DNA of 64,000 nt from NCBI GenBank assembly GCA_007922225.1, contig ML680053.1, positions 4,394,164-4,458,163 on the forward strand, in the 5' to 3' direction. Positions within the stretch are counted from its first letter, which is position 1. Each line of letters begins with the position of its first letter. The position numbers and the translations under genes are program-made. Under the pieces are notes generated by a model that did not search any database, was not told where the DNA came from, and was given only the letters and a program-made list of their open reading frames with translations. The DNA is from Emydura subglobosa (taxonomy: Eukaryota > Chordata > Testudines > Chelidae). Shown one piece after another: positions 24,255 to 34,399 of this stretch.

Positions 24255-24398
24255 TTTGAAACAGACTGGTCGAGGGGATAGAACACTAGCCTGGGAGTCG
24301 AGAGACCTAGGTGTTAAACCCAAATCTGCCACTGACCTTGAGTGAGTCTCTTCACCGCCGTGTTCCTTCTAGGTCCTCACTAAACCTTTGTCTTCTCT
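24255..24398 (+). repeat. MIR fragment
   Basis: The forward MIR order is clear: gatagaacactagcctggga, gtcgagagacctaggtgtta, ctgccactgaccttgagtga. Confidence 0.75.
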
Positions 24399-24399
24399 T

Positions 24400-24505
24400 T
24401 TTAAATTACAAACTCTTCAGGGCAGGGACTGTGTTACTATGTACAGCAACTAGCACAATGGGATTCCAATCTCAGTGGGGGATTCTAGACACAACTATAA
24501 GACCG
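24400..24505 (+). repeat. Short interspersed repeat (agcacaatggg family)
   Basis: It contains aaactcttcagggcagggac and tacagcaactagcacaatgg, as in the copies near 1225 and 51245. It directly follows the MIR. Confidence 0.6.
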
Positions 24506-24659
24506 TTCATACTACTAACACAAGGACAGTGGGCTACAGTTTCAATAACTTCCGTCAGTAATGTATTTTCTCTATAGGGGCTGGACTAAGTGTTCTTCAT
24601 TACCTGATTTCAGAGGGAGTTTTACGCAAGTAAGGAGTACCTAATCAAGCACTAGGGAT

Positions 24660-25075
24660 GCAAGATCTATTATTATTTAGCATTTATATGGCAGTAGCAT
24701 CTGGAGTCTTCAATCAGGATCAAGGCCCCATTGTGCTAGGTCCTGAACGAACACCTGGTCCAGGCCTGAAAGCAATTTCAATCCATAGGAAGTCTAAACG
24801 GAGCCTATTCAAAGGCTGAGGAGGTCAAGATCATTTCTAGTGAAACCAGTGATCCACATGATTGGCCAGTGAATGGTGACCTCTAGGAAAAACGTAAGCT
24901 ATTGTTAGAGAAGCGATGTGTTCTAATCAAATGGCAGCAATATATTTATTTAATTATTTGTATTGTGGTACAGTGACCCCATTGTGCTATACAAGCACTG
25001 GACAAAGATAATGGTTCCCTGCCCCAGTGATCTTACAATCTAAATTTAAGAAGACAAGAGATGATAGATGGTACC
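24660..25075 (-). repeat. Two copies of the agcacaatggg family, reverse orientation
   Basis: Copy one starts ttattatttagcatttatat and runs through gatcaaggccccattgtgct. Copy two starts at about 24945 (tatttatttaattatttg) and runs through gaccccattgtgctatac and ccccagtgatcttacaatct. The AT-rich starts fit an (AAT)n tail on the minus strand. Confidence 0.65.
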
Positions 25076-25079
25076 TCAA

Positions 25080-26475
25080 GTTAACTGAGTTCAGATGCTA
25101 ATGCACTTGCTGTATGCTGTGGTGTGTGTGTGTGTTCTTGTCTAGACAGTCTGAATAAGGAGTGCCCAAGTCTCGGAGGTTATGCTTGAAACAGTCACAA
25201 GTTTCAGAGGAAATCAGAGATGTTGTGGTAAGATCTTTTGGCACTGTGGCCTAATTATATCAGGTTTGTTTTGCAATGGCTTGTTGCCAGTGGTGCTGGG
25301 TGAGTTAATGAGCCATGCTGGCTCGCCCTCTGCAATAATCATCAGTGATACCACAGAGGTTTATGAAGTCGAGCAAAGCATGAGGTCGCCTGCCAGAGAT
25401 TCCTGCTCTGATAAACAAGCCCCTGTGGGCTGGCTTGGAAGAGCTCACCACTGCTCTCCTCTGCTGTTCAACTCCAGCCTGGATGCGGTCAGTGGGTAAA
25501 TGCCTGATTCAGCTGTTTTTATGGGTGACAGTCTAGTCACAAACAGAGAAACTTCATGAGCTGAGAAACCAAAGCGCTCATTTAAAGTGGATAAAGGTTA
25601 CAAAGACAAACACTGGACTTTCCCGTCCAAGCAAGCTACACTGGATGTAAATATAGTGGCTAGGGGAAGTTCCCTGAGCCATTCTGCCTATAGCTGGGAG
25701 AGCACACAGCCGTGATGTACCCTGCTATTTCATAAAGGCACAGAAGGGTCATGGCCATGTCCCTTACTCACCCTCATCAGGGCAGTGGAATACATTAGTT
25801 GCCCTCTCCCCCCCACCGCCTAGTGTCTAAATTAACACGGATGGCTGCCTCTCTACATGCTTAATTTATTCACCTCCGGACAAATGGGGAGAATAGGGTC
25901 AATCACTCACTCCTTCAGCTCAGAGATGTGAAGAGCTTGTTTTGATTGTACCATCTTTTTGTGCTTTCCCTGCGAGTCTCTCAGTTCTTAGTGTAGCTCA
26001 TTGTTTCTGAGATGGCTGCAGAACAAAAGCTGGCTTCTGATGCTGAAATATTATACTAGCTTTAAAAAGAAACCCCCCCCACTGTGAAAGGACAGAGCTG
26101 CTTTCCAGACTCCCCCCACCTCCCACCCCCAAAGCAAAAAATAAGAAATAAAATAAAACCCGTACACCACTCAGGTAGACTTTTCTTTTTGGCAGTGCAT
26201 ATAGAAGACACTCGTCATTCCTGTCAAGGCACAGCAGCAGGTGTTGCATATTTAATTCTTATCCTACCATGTTGAAAATATCCCCATCAACACCTCAGTC
26301 AGGGGAAGACCTTTTGGAGGGTGTATTCTTGATTGCTCCAGATGGGAACATAACTCCCACAAACGCTGATGACAATATCTGTCAGTAACGCTTCTGTCAC
26401 AGCTTCCAACTGAAGGGCTCCAAATGCTTCACAAACATTAATGAAATAAACCTCTCAGTGGGGGAACAAGAGGTA
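25080..26475. other. No gene seen
   Basis: A short (TG)n run occurs near 25123. Mixed composition, with no recognised exon or repeat otherwise. Confidence 0.45.
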
Positions 26476-26479
26476 AGTG

Positions 26480-26655
26480 AAGGAATAGTATACTCAATTC
26501 TTGGCTCTGCTTCTATCCTTCTGGATGACCTTGGGCAAGCCACTGCCTAATTTTGTCTCAGTTTCCCCAGCTGTAAAATAAGGCTAATGGTATGGACCTC
26601 CTCTGGAAAGCTATTTGAGACCTACCGATGAAAAGTGCTACATAAGAGGTAGGAG
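26480..26655 (+). repeat. MIR fragment
   Basis: Forward MIR text: gatgaccttgggcaagccac, tgtctcagtttccccagctg, taaaataaggctaatggtat, ending aaagtgctacataagagg. Confidence 0.85.
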
Positions 26656-26664
26656 ATATTATAT

Positions 26665-27130
26665 GTCAGAGGGTAGGAATACAGGAACTGTATCTTAATC
26701 CAGATTTCTGTCTCTGACAATGGCTAACTCCTGATGGTTCAGAGAAAGGTGCAAGAAACCCCATGATGGACAATTAGAGAATGATCAGCCCATTCTTATC
26801 CCTGGTTTGTTAGCAGTTGGCTTATGCCCTGAAGTATGAGGGTTTATATCCCTTCCAAAAAAACCCCAAAAAAACGTATTTAACGTAACTGTGGAAGTCT
26901 TGTAATCCATCTAAGCACCCAGTCCTACACTGAATAATATGAAGTCTTTGGCTTTAACTGTATTTTGTGTTATATATTTTTTTTTATTGTATAATTTTAT
27001 TTTTTATTGGCTTTAACTGTTTTTAACTGTGGCCATGAGTTCTATGGATTAATTACACACTCTGTAAAAGAAGGGAGCTCCTCTTGTCAATTTAAAATGT
27101 GTTGCCTTGCCATGTACAGGGAGATTTTGA
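26665..27130 (-). mobile_element. CR1/L3-like LINE 3' fragment
   Basis: It contains ctctgacaatggctaactcc, ggtgcaagaaaccccatgat, tgttagcagttggcttatgc and gagttctatggattaattac, the same reverse-oriented LINE 3' region as at 19910. Within it, ggctttaactgt occurs twice around a T-rich run (26949 and 27008), a small local duplication. Confidence 0.7.
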
Positions 27131-27186
27131 TGGACCAGTAAAAGGCCAGCAACCATTACCGATAATCAATATTATATTATCATACT

Positions 27187-27584
27187 TGTTGCTAACAACA
27201 GCCAAAATTAGTAGGTCTTAGCAGTCCTTAGCATATCTAAGAAAGAAGCCAGGAAGGGAGGGGTTAAGGAGGGGAGGAGCCTCTGTCCTTCCTGATAAGG
27301 TCATTGTTGAAATTGCTGAGGAATATGTTTTGGAAAAACAGGAAGCTTATCTGTACCTGCCCTTTTGGATGTGTTTGGCAGGGTCCTCAAGACATGCTGA
27401 CTCTGTAAAAACACATCTGTCTAATGAATGGTTCGGGGAAACCTCCTGCTTAAACTTTGAAGTTGTTTGCTTCACAAGTTTTTTTTACTGACCTGTTGTT
27501 ACACTAACCCAATAAATAAGGGGAGAAAGTACAGGGTTGGTGGACTCTTCAGGGACTCTTCATGGACACAGTTTAGGGTCCCCA
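27187..27584 (+). mobile_element. Solo LTR, 398 bp, with 5-bp target duplication
   Basis: It starts TGTTGCTAACAACAGCC and ends GTTTAGGGTCCCCA. Identical ATACT pentamers flank it at 27182-27186 and 27585-27589. A polyadenylation signal AATAAATAAGGGG lies at 27511, about 70 bases before the end, which sets the plus orientation. No internal retroviral sequence is present. Confidence 0.85.
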
Positions 27585-27589
27585 ATACT

Positions 27590-28386
27590 GAAAGATGGGC
27601 CAATTGGACGGCTGTTGTTGTACAACTCGAGAGCCACACCAAATGTTGGTAATTACTGATTTTTGAGGTGTTTTACGAACCTGTTGTGGACATGTGTAAG
27701 TGCTTGAGACTAGACTGAAGTGCGACTTTAGGTGAAAGCATTATTCTATTCTACAAACAGTGTCAGACATTTATCAGTCGAATAGCAGTGTCTCCATTGA
27801 TTTATTTTCTGCCACCACCTTGCCAAGACTAGTAGTTTCCAAGAGCTTTGGTTGGAAGAACGCCAGGTAACAGCCGTTTCAGTGAACATCCCTTGGTTCT
27901 TGCATTATGGGAGCACCTAATTTTCCTTTTTTGTAGCATTCATTATTCTTTACAACTGTGTCATGTATCCTCTTATTTGTCTCCTCTCTACACAACGTTC
28001 CCATTTCAATCTCTTCATATGGACGTTTTTCCATGTCTCTACGTTTGTGTATAGTTACAGGAATTTCCCTGCATGGCTCCAGTTGACATCAATGAGCATC
28101 ACCTGACTAAATCCATGCACCACAGTTACAATCTAGCCCTTGCGATTGATACTTCCGTTGGGTTCTTTAGTTGTAATAATAGGCATGATCTGGTCCTTAA
28201 TGACACAGAACCACTTCCATCCTTGGAATTCTCCTCTCCATTTAAGCCCCTTAATGCCATGGAAGATCTATAAGCATCTTCCAAGGGCATTTGTTTGGCT
28301 GGGAAAATGGAAAACAACATTTCTAAAGCTGAAGGTGTAACCATGAAGCATTTATATTATGATCAGGCAGGGCAGCCTACTGTTAC
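27590..28386. other. No gene seen; expected site of downstream cyclase exons
   Basis: Exons encoding the rest of the guanylyl cyclase domain should lie at or below these coordinates on the minus strand. I looked for the MPRYCLFGDT and NTASRM strings and found no remnant. The short frames here are not supported. Confidence 0.45.
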
Positions 28387-28565
28387 CTCCCTGAATGCAA
28401 TCTTAGCCGTATCCTGACAGGTATATCGGACATGTCTCTCATTTTAGAGGATCCCATTAAACCGAGAAAGTCCAGACACACATTGGCTATTATAGTAGCA
28501 TGTTTGTTTCCATTTTGTTTTAGAAACCTGGGTACAAACATATAGGCATCGCCAATTGTTTCCAC
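28387..28565 (-). pseudogene. Cyclase exon remnant 6: catalytic domain centre
   Basis: 59 full codons begin VETIGDAYMF and end VRIRLRLHSG, then AG before a gtaaca donor. The acceptor ttttccag is intact. VETIGDAYM contains the second metal-binding Asp and the Glu that helps select guanine, both kept. NGNKHATIIAN matches the family NGxRHAAEIAN. The exon is open throughout. The following exon, with the FGDTVNTASRM core, was not found. Confidence 0.92.
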
Positions 28566-28832
28566 CTGGAAAACACCACTGTGATATTTAGGAAGAAAGG
28601 AAAGAAGGAAACCACCATGGAATTAAGCTGCAAGAATGTCTGAATCAGGGCTGATTCTATTACCACTTCCAGGGCCTTGAACAAGAAGTGGGACTTAAGT
28701 GGAGTGCAGCATTGTGCTGGCCCTCTGCACAGAGGTGACTTTTAGCCGTACTGGGTAATGAAACACAGCATACCGCTTTTCGTACAGCCAAGGGTTTCAG
28801 TCAGGCTAGATGAGTCTTAGCCTTCTCCTTAA

Positions 28833-29063
28833 CTTGTAAACATCATTATTGCTAAGGATAGCATCGAGGGGAGCATAAAGATTAAGGAGATCAACCCCCT
28901 TAATGGTCTCACTGAGAGCAGGGAGAGTCATGAATCTAGCAATCTCACTGAAATAGATAGTGACCTGGTGAAAATATTCCAGTTCAACCGTGTTGCTGGT
29001 TTTAAGTGCTTCTATCACTGATCTGCAATGGCAGGAGTTGATTAAATGCAATCTGTCAGGCAC
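28833..29063 (-). pseudogene. Cyclase exon remnant 5: start of catalytic domain
   Basis: 77 open codons include [39 protein letters not shown] and SNNDVYK. Relatives read AEALK-G-x[46 protein letters not shown]. The metal-binding Asp of FSDIVGF is Glu here (codon at 28944-28946), and the Asp after DLLN is deleted. The donor after AAG at 28833 reads TTAAGG instead of GT, which breaks splicing or shifts the frame. The acceptor ataaag is also poor. Confidence 0.9.
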
Positions 29064-29926
29064 CTTTATTCTTATAAACCCATCAGATCCTTAGATCTGA
29101 TGTGAATTGTGAATTCTATATGCAGGGATTGAGGACTGCCTCAACTACCACAATAAATTTAACTTCGATAGGGGGGAATATCCTCTTTTGTGTGTGTGTG
29201 TGGAAAATGCTGTAGCTAGAATGGCATGGAAATGTGAGACAGCCAAATCCTATCCCCACTGATAGTAATGCCAAGCTGCCATAGTCTTCACTAGGAGCAG
29301 GATTCAAGAGTGGAAGTGCAAGGTATGAGTCAGGCTAGAGTAAATAGGGCCAAAATCTTCAAAGCTATTCTCACAAGATTTTGTCCTAGAACGTTGGGAA
29401 TTCCCCAAGGCCATCTGTTCTGATGGTGATTTCATGAGATCAGCTGTTCCCATAAGATTTCCACTATCTTTGACTACAGCCAGATTGGGTATGGAAAACA
29501 CAGACTTTTCAGTTTTGTATCTGCCCTGAACATAAAACTCCAAGGAGGGGGTCGGATTTAGGGATTTGAAAACAACGCCTCCACACCACAGAAAATCAGG
29601 ATTATTTCAGATCTGAGGTTTCTGGTGGGACCTGTCTCAAGCTAGGATGGGTTTACTGTCTGTCATCACTTATGACAAAATCACTTTCCACTAATATATG
29701 GAATTATGCTACTGGCTTTCAGTCGTGGAAAAGCCAGTTGAATCACTTAGCATACACTTTATTATAATAGCATTCAGTGCATGGGTAATTTCAGATATTT
29801 TATGCATGTGCATGCAGTTTCTCATGCTATCACCAACTCACAATTATATAAGGATCCAGAACTAGTGCCATCAATGGAAATATATTTCTAGCAGATTTTT
29901 CCTTATTCTTCTTTGCAACAATTTAC
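29064..29926. other. Gap where about three cyclase exons should lie
   Basis: In relatives, exons carrying WTAPELL, the MKQCW motif and the coiled-coil dimerisation linker come between remnants 4 and 5. I scanned both strands of this 860-bp interval and saw none of these. The 79-codon minus frame at 29304-29543 does not resemble them. A deletion is the simplest reading. Confidence 0.6.
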
Positions 29927-30082
29927 CTGCTGGGGATGGCTGAACATGTGGAAATTTTGTGCTTCCAATAGCTTGTTATATCCAAAATTGATGATCTTCA
30001 GCACGAACCGTTCCTCAACCACACAGCTGCAGGAATTGAAGCGCCCATGGGCAAAACCCCACTGATGTAAATACGTAATGCC
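29927..30082 (-). pseudogene. Cyclase exon remnant 4: kinase-homology catalytic-loop region
   Basis: 52 open codons begin GITYLHQWGFAHGRF, continue CVVEERFVLKIINFGYN and then KLLEAQN. Relatives read GxxYLHHRxxxHGRLKSRNCVVDGRFVLK, so this is the pseudokinase loop. The DFG-equivalent triplet is NFG here. The acceptor is atttaacag, the donor gtaaat, and the phase is 0 on both sides. No disabling change lies within this exon. Confidence 0.9.
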
Positions 30083-30289
30083 CTGTTAAATATTCAATAA
30101 ATCATTCTGAGACACGGGACTAAATTTTACCCAGAGTCACTCCCCGTACAGTATCACCACTGAAGTTAAAGGACATTGCTGAACTTTGAGACAGCTCAGA
30201 ACCGAGCTCGGGTCCCATCCTCTAGAATGGGCCAAACCGAAACCTGGAGTCTGAGCAGAATTTTGAGGAAGTTCAGTACTTGATCTGGA

Positions 30290-31995
30290 ACCAGACATAT
30301 TGCCACTTGGGCCCATCTTCAGTTGTCACCAGACAAGGCCATAGAAAAGAACTGGGACCTTCATGAGAGGTTATCAGTAATTGGGATAAAATGCAACATG
30401 GTTACAAAAGGTAGACCGTGCCAGACCACCCTGATCTCCTTCTTTGAAAAAATAACAGATATCTTAGACAAATGGAATGAAGTGGATCTAATTTACCTAG
30501 ATTTCAGTAAGGCACTTGATAGGGTTCCACATGGGGAATTATTAGTTAAATTGGAAAAGATGGGGATTAATATGAAAATTGAAAGGTGGATAAGGAACTG
30601 GTTAAAGGGGAGACTACAAAGGGTCAGACTGAAAGGTGAATGGTCAGGCTGGACACAGGTTACTAGTGGAGTTCCTCAGGATTCGGTTTTGGGACCAATC
30701 TTATTTAACCTTTTTATTACTGACCTTGGCGCAAAAAGTGGGAATGTGCTAATAAAGTTTGCAGATGACACAAAGTTGGGAGGTATTGCCAATACAGAGA
30801 AGGATGGGGATATCATACAGGAAGTTCTGGATGCCCTTGTAAACTGGAGCAATAGAAATAGAATGGAATTTAATAGTGGAAAGTGCAAGGTCATGCATTT
30901 AGGTTCTAATAACAAGATTTTTTGCTATAAACTGGGGATACATCAGTTGGAAATGACAGAGGAGGAGAAGGTCGTGGGCGTATTGGTTGACCACAGGATG
31001 ACTATGAGCTGCCAATGTGATCTGGCCAGGAAAAAAGTTAATGCATTAGGCGAGGTATTTACAATAGAGATAGGGAGGTGTTAGTATAATTATACAAGGC
31101 ACTGGTGAAACCTCATCTGGAATACTGTGTGCAGTTCTGGTCTCCCATGTTTAAAAAAGATGAACTCAAACTGGAACAGGTGCAGAGAAGGGCTACTAAG
31201 ATGATCTGAGGAATGGAAAATCTGCCTTATGAGAGGAGACTCAAAGAGCTTGGCTTGTTTAGCCTAACCAAAAGAAGGTTGAGGGGAGATATGATTGCTG
31301 TCTATAAATACATCAGAGGGATAAATACCAGGGAGGGAGAAAAATTATTAAGTTCAGCTCCAATGAGAACACAAGAACAAATGGATATAAACTGGCCATC
31401 AGGAAGTTTAGACTTGAAATTAGATGAAGGTTTCTAACCATCAGAGGAGTGAAGTTCTAGAACAGCCTTCCAAGGAGAGCAGTGGGGGCAAAAAACCCAG
31501 TTGGCTTCACGACTGAGCTTGATAAGTTTATGGAGGGAATGATATGATGGGATAGCCTAGTTTGGCAATTAACTGATCTTTAACTACTAGCAGTAAATAT
31601 GACCAATGGCCTGTACTGGGATATTACCTGGGATGGGTCCTGAGTTACTACAGAGAATTCTTTCCCGGGTATCTGGTTGATCAGTCTTGCCCACATGCTC
31701 AGGGTTTAGCTGATCACCATATTTGGGGTCAGGAAGGAATTTTACTCCAGGGCAGATTGACAGAGGCCCTGGAGGGTTTTCATCTTCCTCTGTCGCATAG
31801 GGCATGGGTCACTTGCTGGTGGATTCTCTGTACCTTGAAGTCTTTAAACCATGATTTGAGGACTTCAGTAATTCAGTCATAGGTTAGGGGTCTATTACAG
31901 GAGTGGGTAGGTGAGGTTCTGTGGCCTGCTTTGTGCAGGAGGTCAGACTAGATGATCATAATGGTCCCTTCTGACCTTAAAGTCTATGAGTATAA
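30290..31995 (+). mobile_element. CR1-like LINE with turtle-type 3' tail
   Basis: A 1.7-kb 5'-truncated LINE lies in the intron between cyclase remnants 3 and 4, antisense to the pseudogene. Reverse transcriptase text runs from about 30395 to 31437. It is followed by a 3' untranslated region and the tail ending tcagactagatgatcataat and ccttctgaccttaaagtct. The same tail, without the coding part, is present at 690-986 and 15050-15430. Confidence 0.9.
30323..31437 (+). pseudogene. LINE reverse transcriptase, interrupted
   Basis: The main frame, 30323-31084, carries LIYLDFSKALDRVPH, SGVPQDSVLGP (Gly-to-Asp in the usual PQGS), FADDTKLGG with the catalytic box at 30758-30769, and RMEFNSGKCKVMHLG. 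A stop follows at 31082. The C-terminal block continues in another frame with HLEYCVQFW, a second in-frame stop near 31207, then [22 protein letters not shown]. The copy cannot encode an active enzyme. Confidence 0.92.
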
Positions 31996-32019
31996 GTCAG
32001 ACTCCTTCATCCTTCCAGC

Positions 32020-32300
32020 CTTAGGTCTCATCTACACACACAATTTGTACCTCTTTAACTACACCGGTTTAATTAAAGTGATACATCCCCCCACCTTTGT
32101 ATGGATGAAGTTATACCATTATAAATGTGCTTATGTCATCATAGTTATTCCTGTTTAGGAAGGGGAATAAGTTAGCCCCTTATGAGGCTTCTTTATAATA
32201 ATATAACTACGTCCAGACTGGAGTTTGGGCTCCAGTGAAAATATACTGATGAAAATAATTGCACCTCTAACCAAAACAGCTAAATTGGTGCAAAAATGGT
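32020..32300. mobile_element. DNA-transposon-like repeat fragment
   Basis: The segment ggtctcatctacacacacaa and aactacaccggtttaattaa resembles the interior and one end of tgtctacac-type TIR elements. The opposite end is degraded. It stops about 30 bases from the splice donor of cyclase remnant 3. Confidence 0.45.
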
Positions 32301-32328
32301 AGGCTCTTAGCATGAGCAATGGATTTAC

Positions 32329-32487
32329 TTTAATTAAATCCCTCAGAAGAGGTGACTTGACCATTCAATCACGTTTCACAGCCTCATTTCTCAGTAGCCC
32401 CTCCCGGCTTCCTCTGGAACAGTGCTTGGTCTCCATGGCAGCGAGGCCCAGAAAGGCATTTCCATTTCCATGATGCAGAGCTTTCAT
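32329..32487 (-). pseudogene. Cyclase exon remnant 3: kinase-homology domain, with stop
   Basis: 53 codons run from MKALHHGNGNAFLGL through KHCSRGSREGLLRNEAVKRD, then a TGA stop where the family has Trp, then MVKSPLLRDLIK. The family pattern is LRHEN...LGL, EHCxRGSLxDLL, KLDWMFKSSLLLDLIK. The acceptor is ttcctgtttcag and the donor gtaaat. A stretch of several residues between LGL and the HCSRGS motif is missing relative to relatives. The TGG-to-TGA change at 32365-32367 alone would cut the protein before the catalytic domain. Confidence 0.9.
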
Positions 32488-32489
32488 CT

Positions 32490-33295
32490 GAAACAGGAAA
32501 AATGAATCACAGGAGACCAAGTTAGCCAGACATCTGCTCAGCTGCTGTTGGCGCTGCATTGCGATGATGATCTTATTCCTTGACCTAGACACTCTCAGTC
32601 CCGGTAGTCCAGGAGTTTAAGGACTAAATCTGTTCCTCACATCAGTATGACAAGCTGGGGATGAACAACTCCTTACACTTGCCTCTCCACCGGTCTGGGC
32701 TATTCTAGCCCCATTTCTTTATATCCTAGCAATTGCTCGCTAGTTCTTTGACCACATTAGCTAGAACCTCAGTTCAGCTATATCGCTGCGGCTAAGCTAA
32801 ACTGACTTCAACAGATACTGATTTACACCAGCTGAGGATCTGGTCTGTTTTGCAATACAGTGATCTTATATTACTGCCTTGATTATTCAAGTGTTTCCCA
32901 GAATGATGTTTTGGGAGGAATGCCCTGGCAATCTCTTTATTTTTATATGCAATTTTTCCCCTCCATGTTAGCAAGAGCAACCAATAGCCCGGTGACCTTG
33001 AATTTGAATGGTTAATGTGTTCAATTGTCATTTTAAAAAAAAATATTGAATTCTAGAAGAAGACTTCTGACAGGCATATGAAGTGGAAATGCAGTGCAAG
33101 CCCTGGGGAAATCTATGGTTTTGTTTTTATCACACTGGTAACCAGATGACAAATAATGCATGAAAGGAGACATGAGGTGCATTAACTTTGGCTGATACCC
33201 CAGCCACCAAGAACTATAGGTGCCAAGCCAATTTACCTTTGAAGACATGGTCATTCAGGGGACTCATTGTGCATTCAATGTTATAGTAGAAAGAG
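32490..33295. other. Pseudogene intron; palindromic repeat copy
   Basis: A short palindromic repeat is at 32757-32850 (cagctatatcgctgcggcta ... gatttacaccagctgaggat). The 73-codon minus frame at 33033-33254 has no splice context and is not an exon of the cyclase. Confidence 0.5.
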
Positions 33296-33301
33296 AGAAC
33301 T

Positions 33302-34016
33302 TGAGGCATGAGGCCTAATGTGTGGGGCCTGCTGTGAGGCCTAAGGCCTGAATTAAAGTGAAGCCCTACTGAGCTAAGGCGAAGTTAGCAAGAGTGAACA
33401 AAAGTCAAGCCCTGTGACAAAGCAGCTGCTTGCAGGTTCACTACCCAATACATGAACTTGGCAAGAATACAGCTGGCATTGCAAAAACACAAGCGCTCCT
33501 AAGGCACTAAGTATTCACGTGTACACATTCCAGTACCAGAACACCCCGATTACAAGATATGGTGTAAAGACACTCCCCAAAGATAATACAAGGATGCATT
33601 GACCCCTCTTAAAGTTAAGGTCAGGATGACAGGGTGATGGATAGTAATGTTTTGATCGAACCAACATGTACACAGTAAAGGCTGGTAACTAACCACACGA
33701 GAGGGGCAACACATAACTTGTTTGTATCACTGTATGAAGAGGGGTTTCGGGGGGGGTATCTTTTTCTGGCTGAGGAGGGAATGGAAAGTCCTTCCATTCA
33801 ATGAGCCGAGACCATTGTCACGAGCATAATGTATTAAGTGTACTTGTAGCACGTATAGGACACTAATACCGTGCTTTGTCGGCAATAAACCTGGCCAAGC
33901 GCCTTCGCTACTGCAAGGAGTCTGGGGTCTGCTTGGGCAGTTCGATCGGAGCCTGCTATACAGGCTATCTGGCCAGAGCCAGCGTAGCATGTAGAAAGAG
34001 CACACGCAGGCAGCCA
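33302..34016 (+). mobile_element. Probable solo LTR
   Basis: The block carries a clear AATAAA (33884-33889) in ggcaataaacctggccaagc, followed by GC-richer U5-like text, as in retroviral LTRs. A TGAGGC start and a CA end near 34016 leave imperfect flanks (agaact/acaact), so the boundaries are provisional. It lies in the intron between cyclase remnants 2 and 3. Confidence 0.5.
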
Positions 34017-34287
34017 ACAACTGACTACAGATGCCACAGCAGCTTTGTCAGGCCCACAGTGGGATTTAGCAAGCTGTTGAATCTGACACATTAGCTGTTG
34101 GCAGGCCTGTCATTTTCTGTTGTGTGTGTTCCACTTCACAGGATCTCACTGAGCAAGCATTATTGACAACTATGAGTCATGAATCAATGCAAGTTGTGGC
34201 AAACGCACCTTCCATGCCGTCACAAAGGTCCCCTAGTGACTGGTCACAAAGGTCCCTGCCTCACCCCCATTCAGCTGCTACTCCTAC

Positions 34288-34368
34288 CTTTCTCCATAAA
34301 ATGCTGGAGCTCTGTCTCAGTTCATGAAATGCTCCAGACTCAGATTTCTTCAGCCACACCCAGTCTCC
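34288..34368 (-). pseudogene. Cyclase exon remnant 2: start of kinase-homology domain
   Basis: 27 codons beginning GDWVWLKK and ending LWRK lie between an acceptor (ttttgtggacag) and a donor (gtaggag). The length and both borders match the exon I recall in GUCY2D between VYE and the LRHEN-containing exon. There is no stop. GDWVWLKK is the hallmark start of the sensory cyclase kinase-homology domain. The second half has drifted. Confidence 0.85.
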
Positions 34369-34399
34369 CTGTCCACAAAACGGGCAGGCCAGTGATCAA

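Noticed and set aside
29304..29543. 79-codon minus frame as a missing cyclase exon
   Set aside because: Its sequence does not match WTAPELL, QCW or linker exons, and it lacks good splice sites.
28387..30082. Assignment to GUCY2C or natriuretic peptide receptors
   Set aside because: The first matches could fit any receptor cyclase, but GDWVWLKK, RFVLKI and VELEYF are closer to what I recall of sensory cyclases.
33033..33254. 73-codon minus frame inside the pseudogene interval
   Set aside because: It lies between two remnants that should be adjacent exons, has no splice borders and no similarity.
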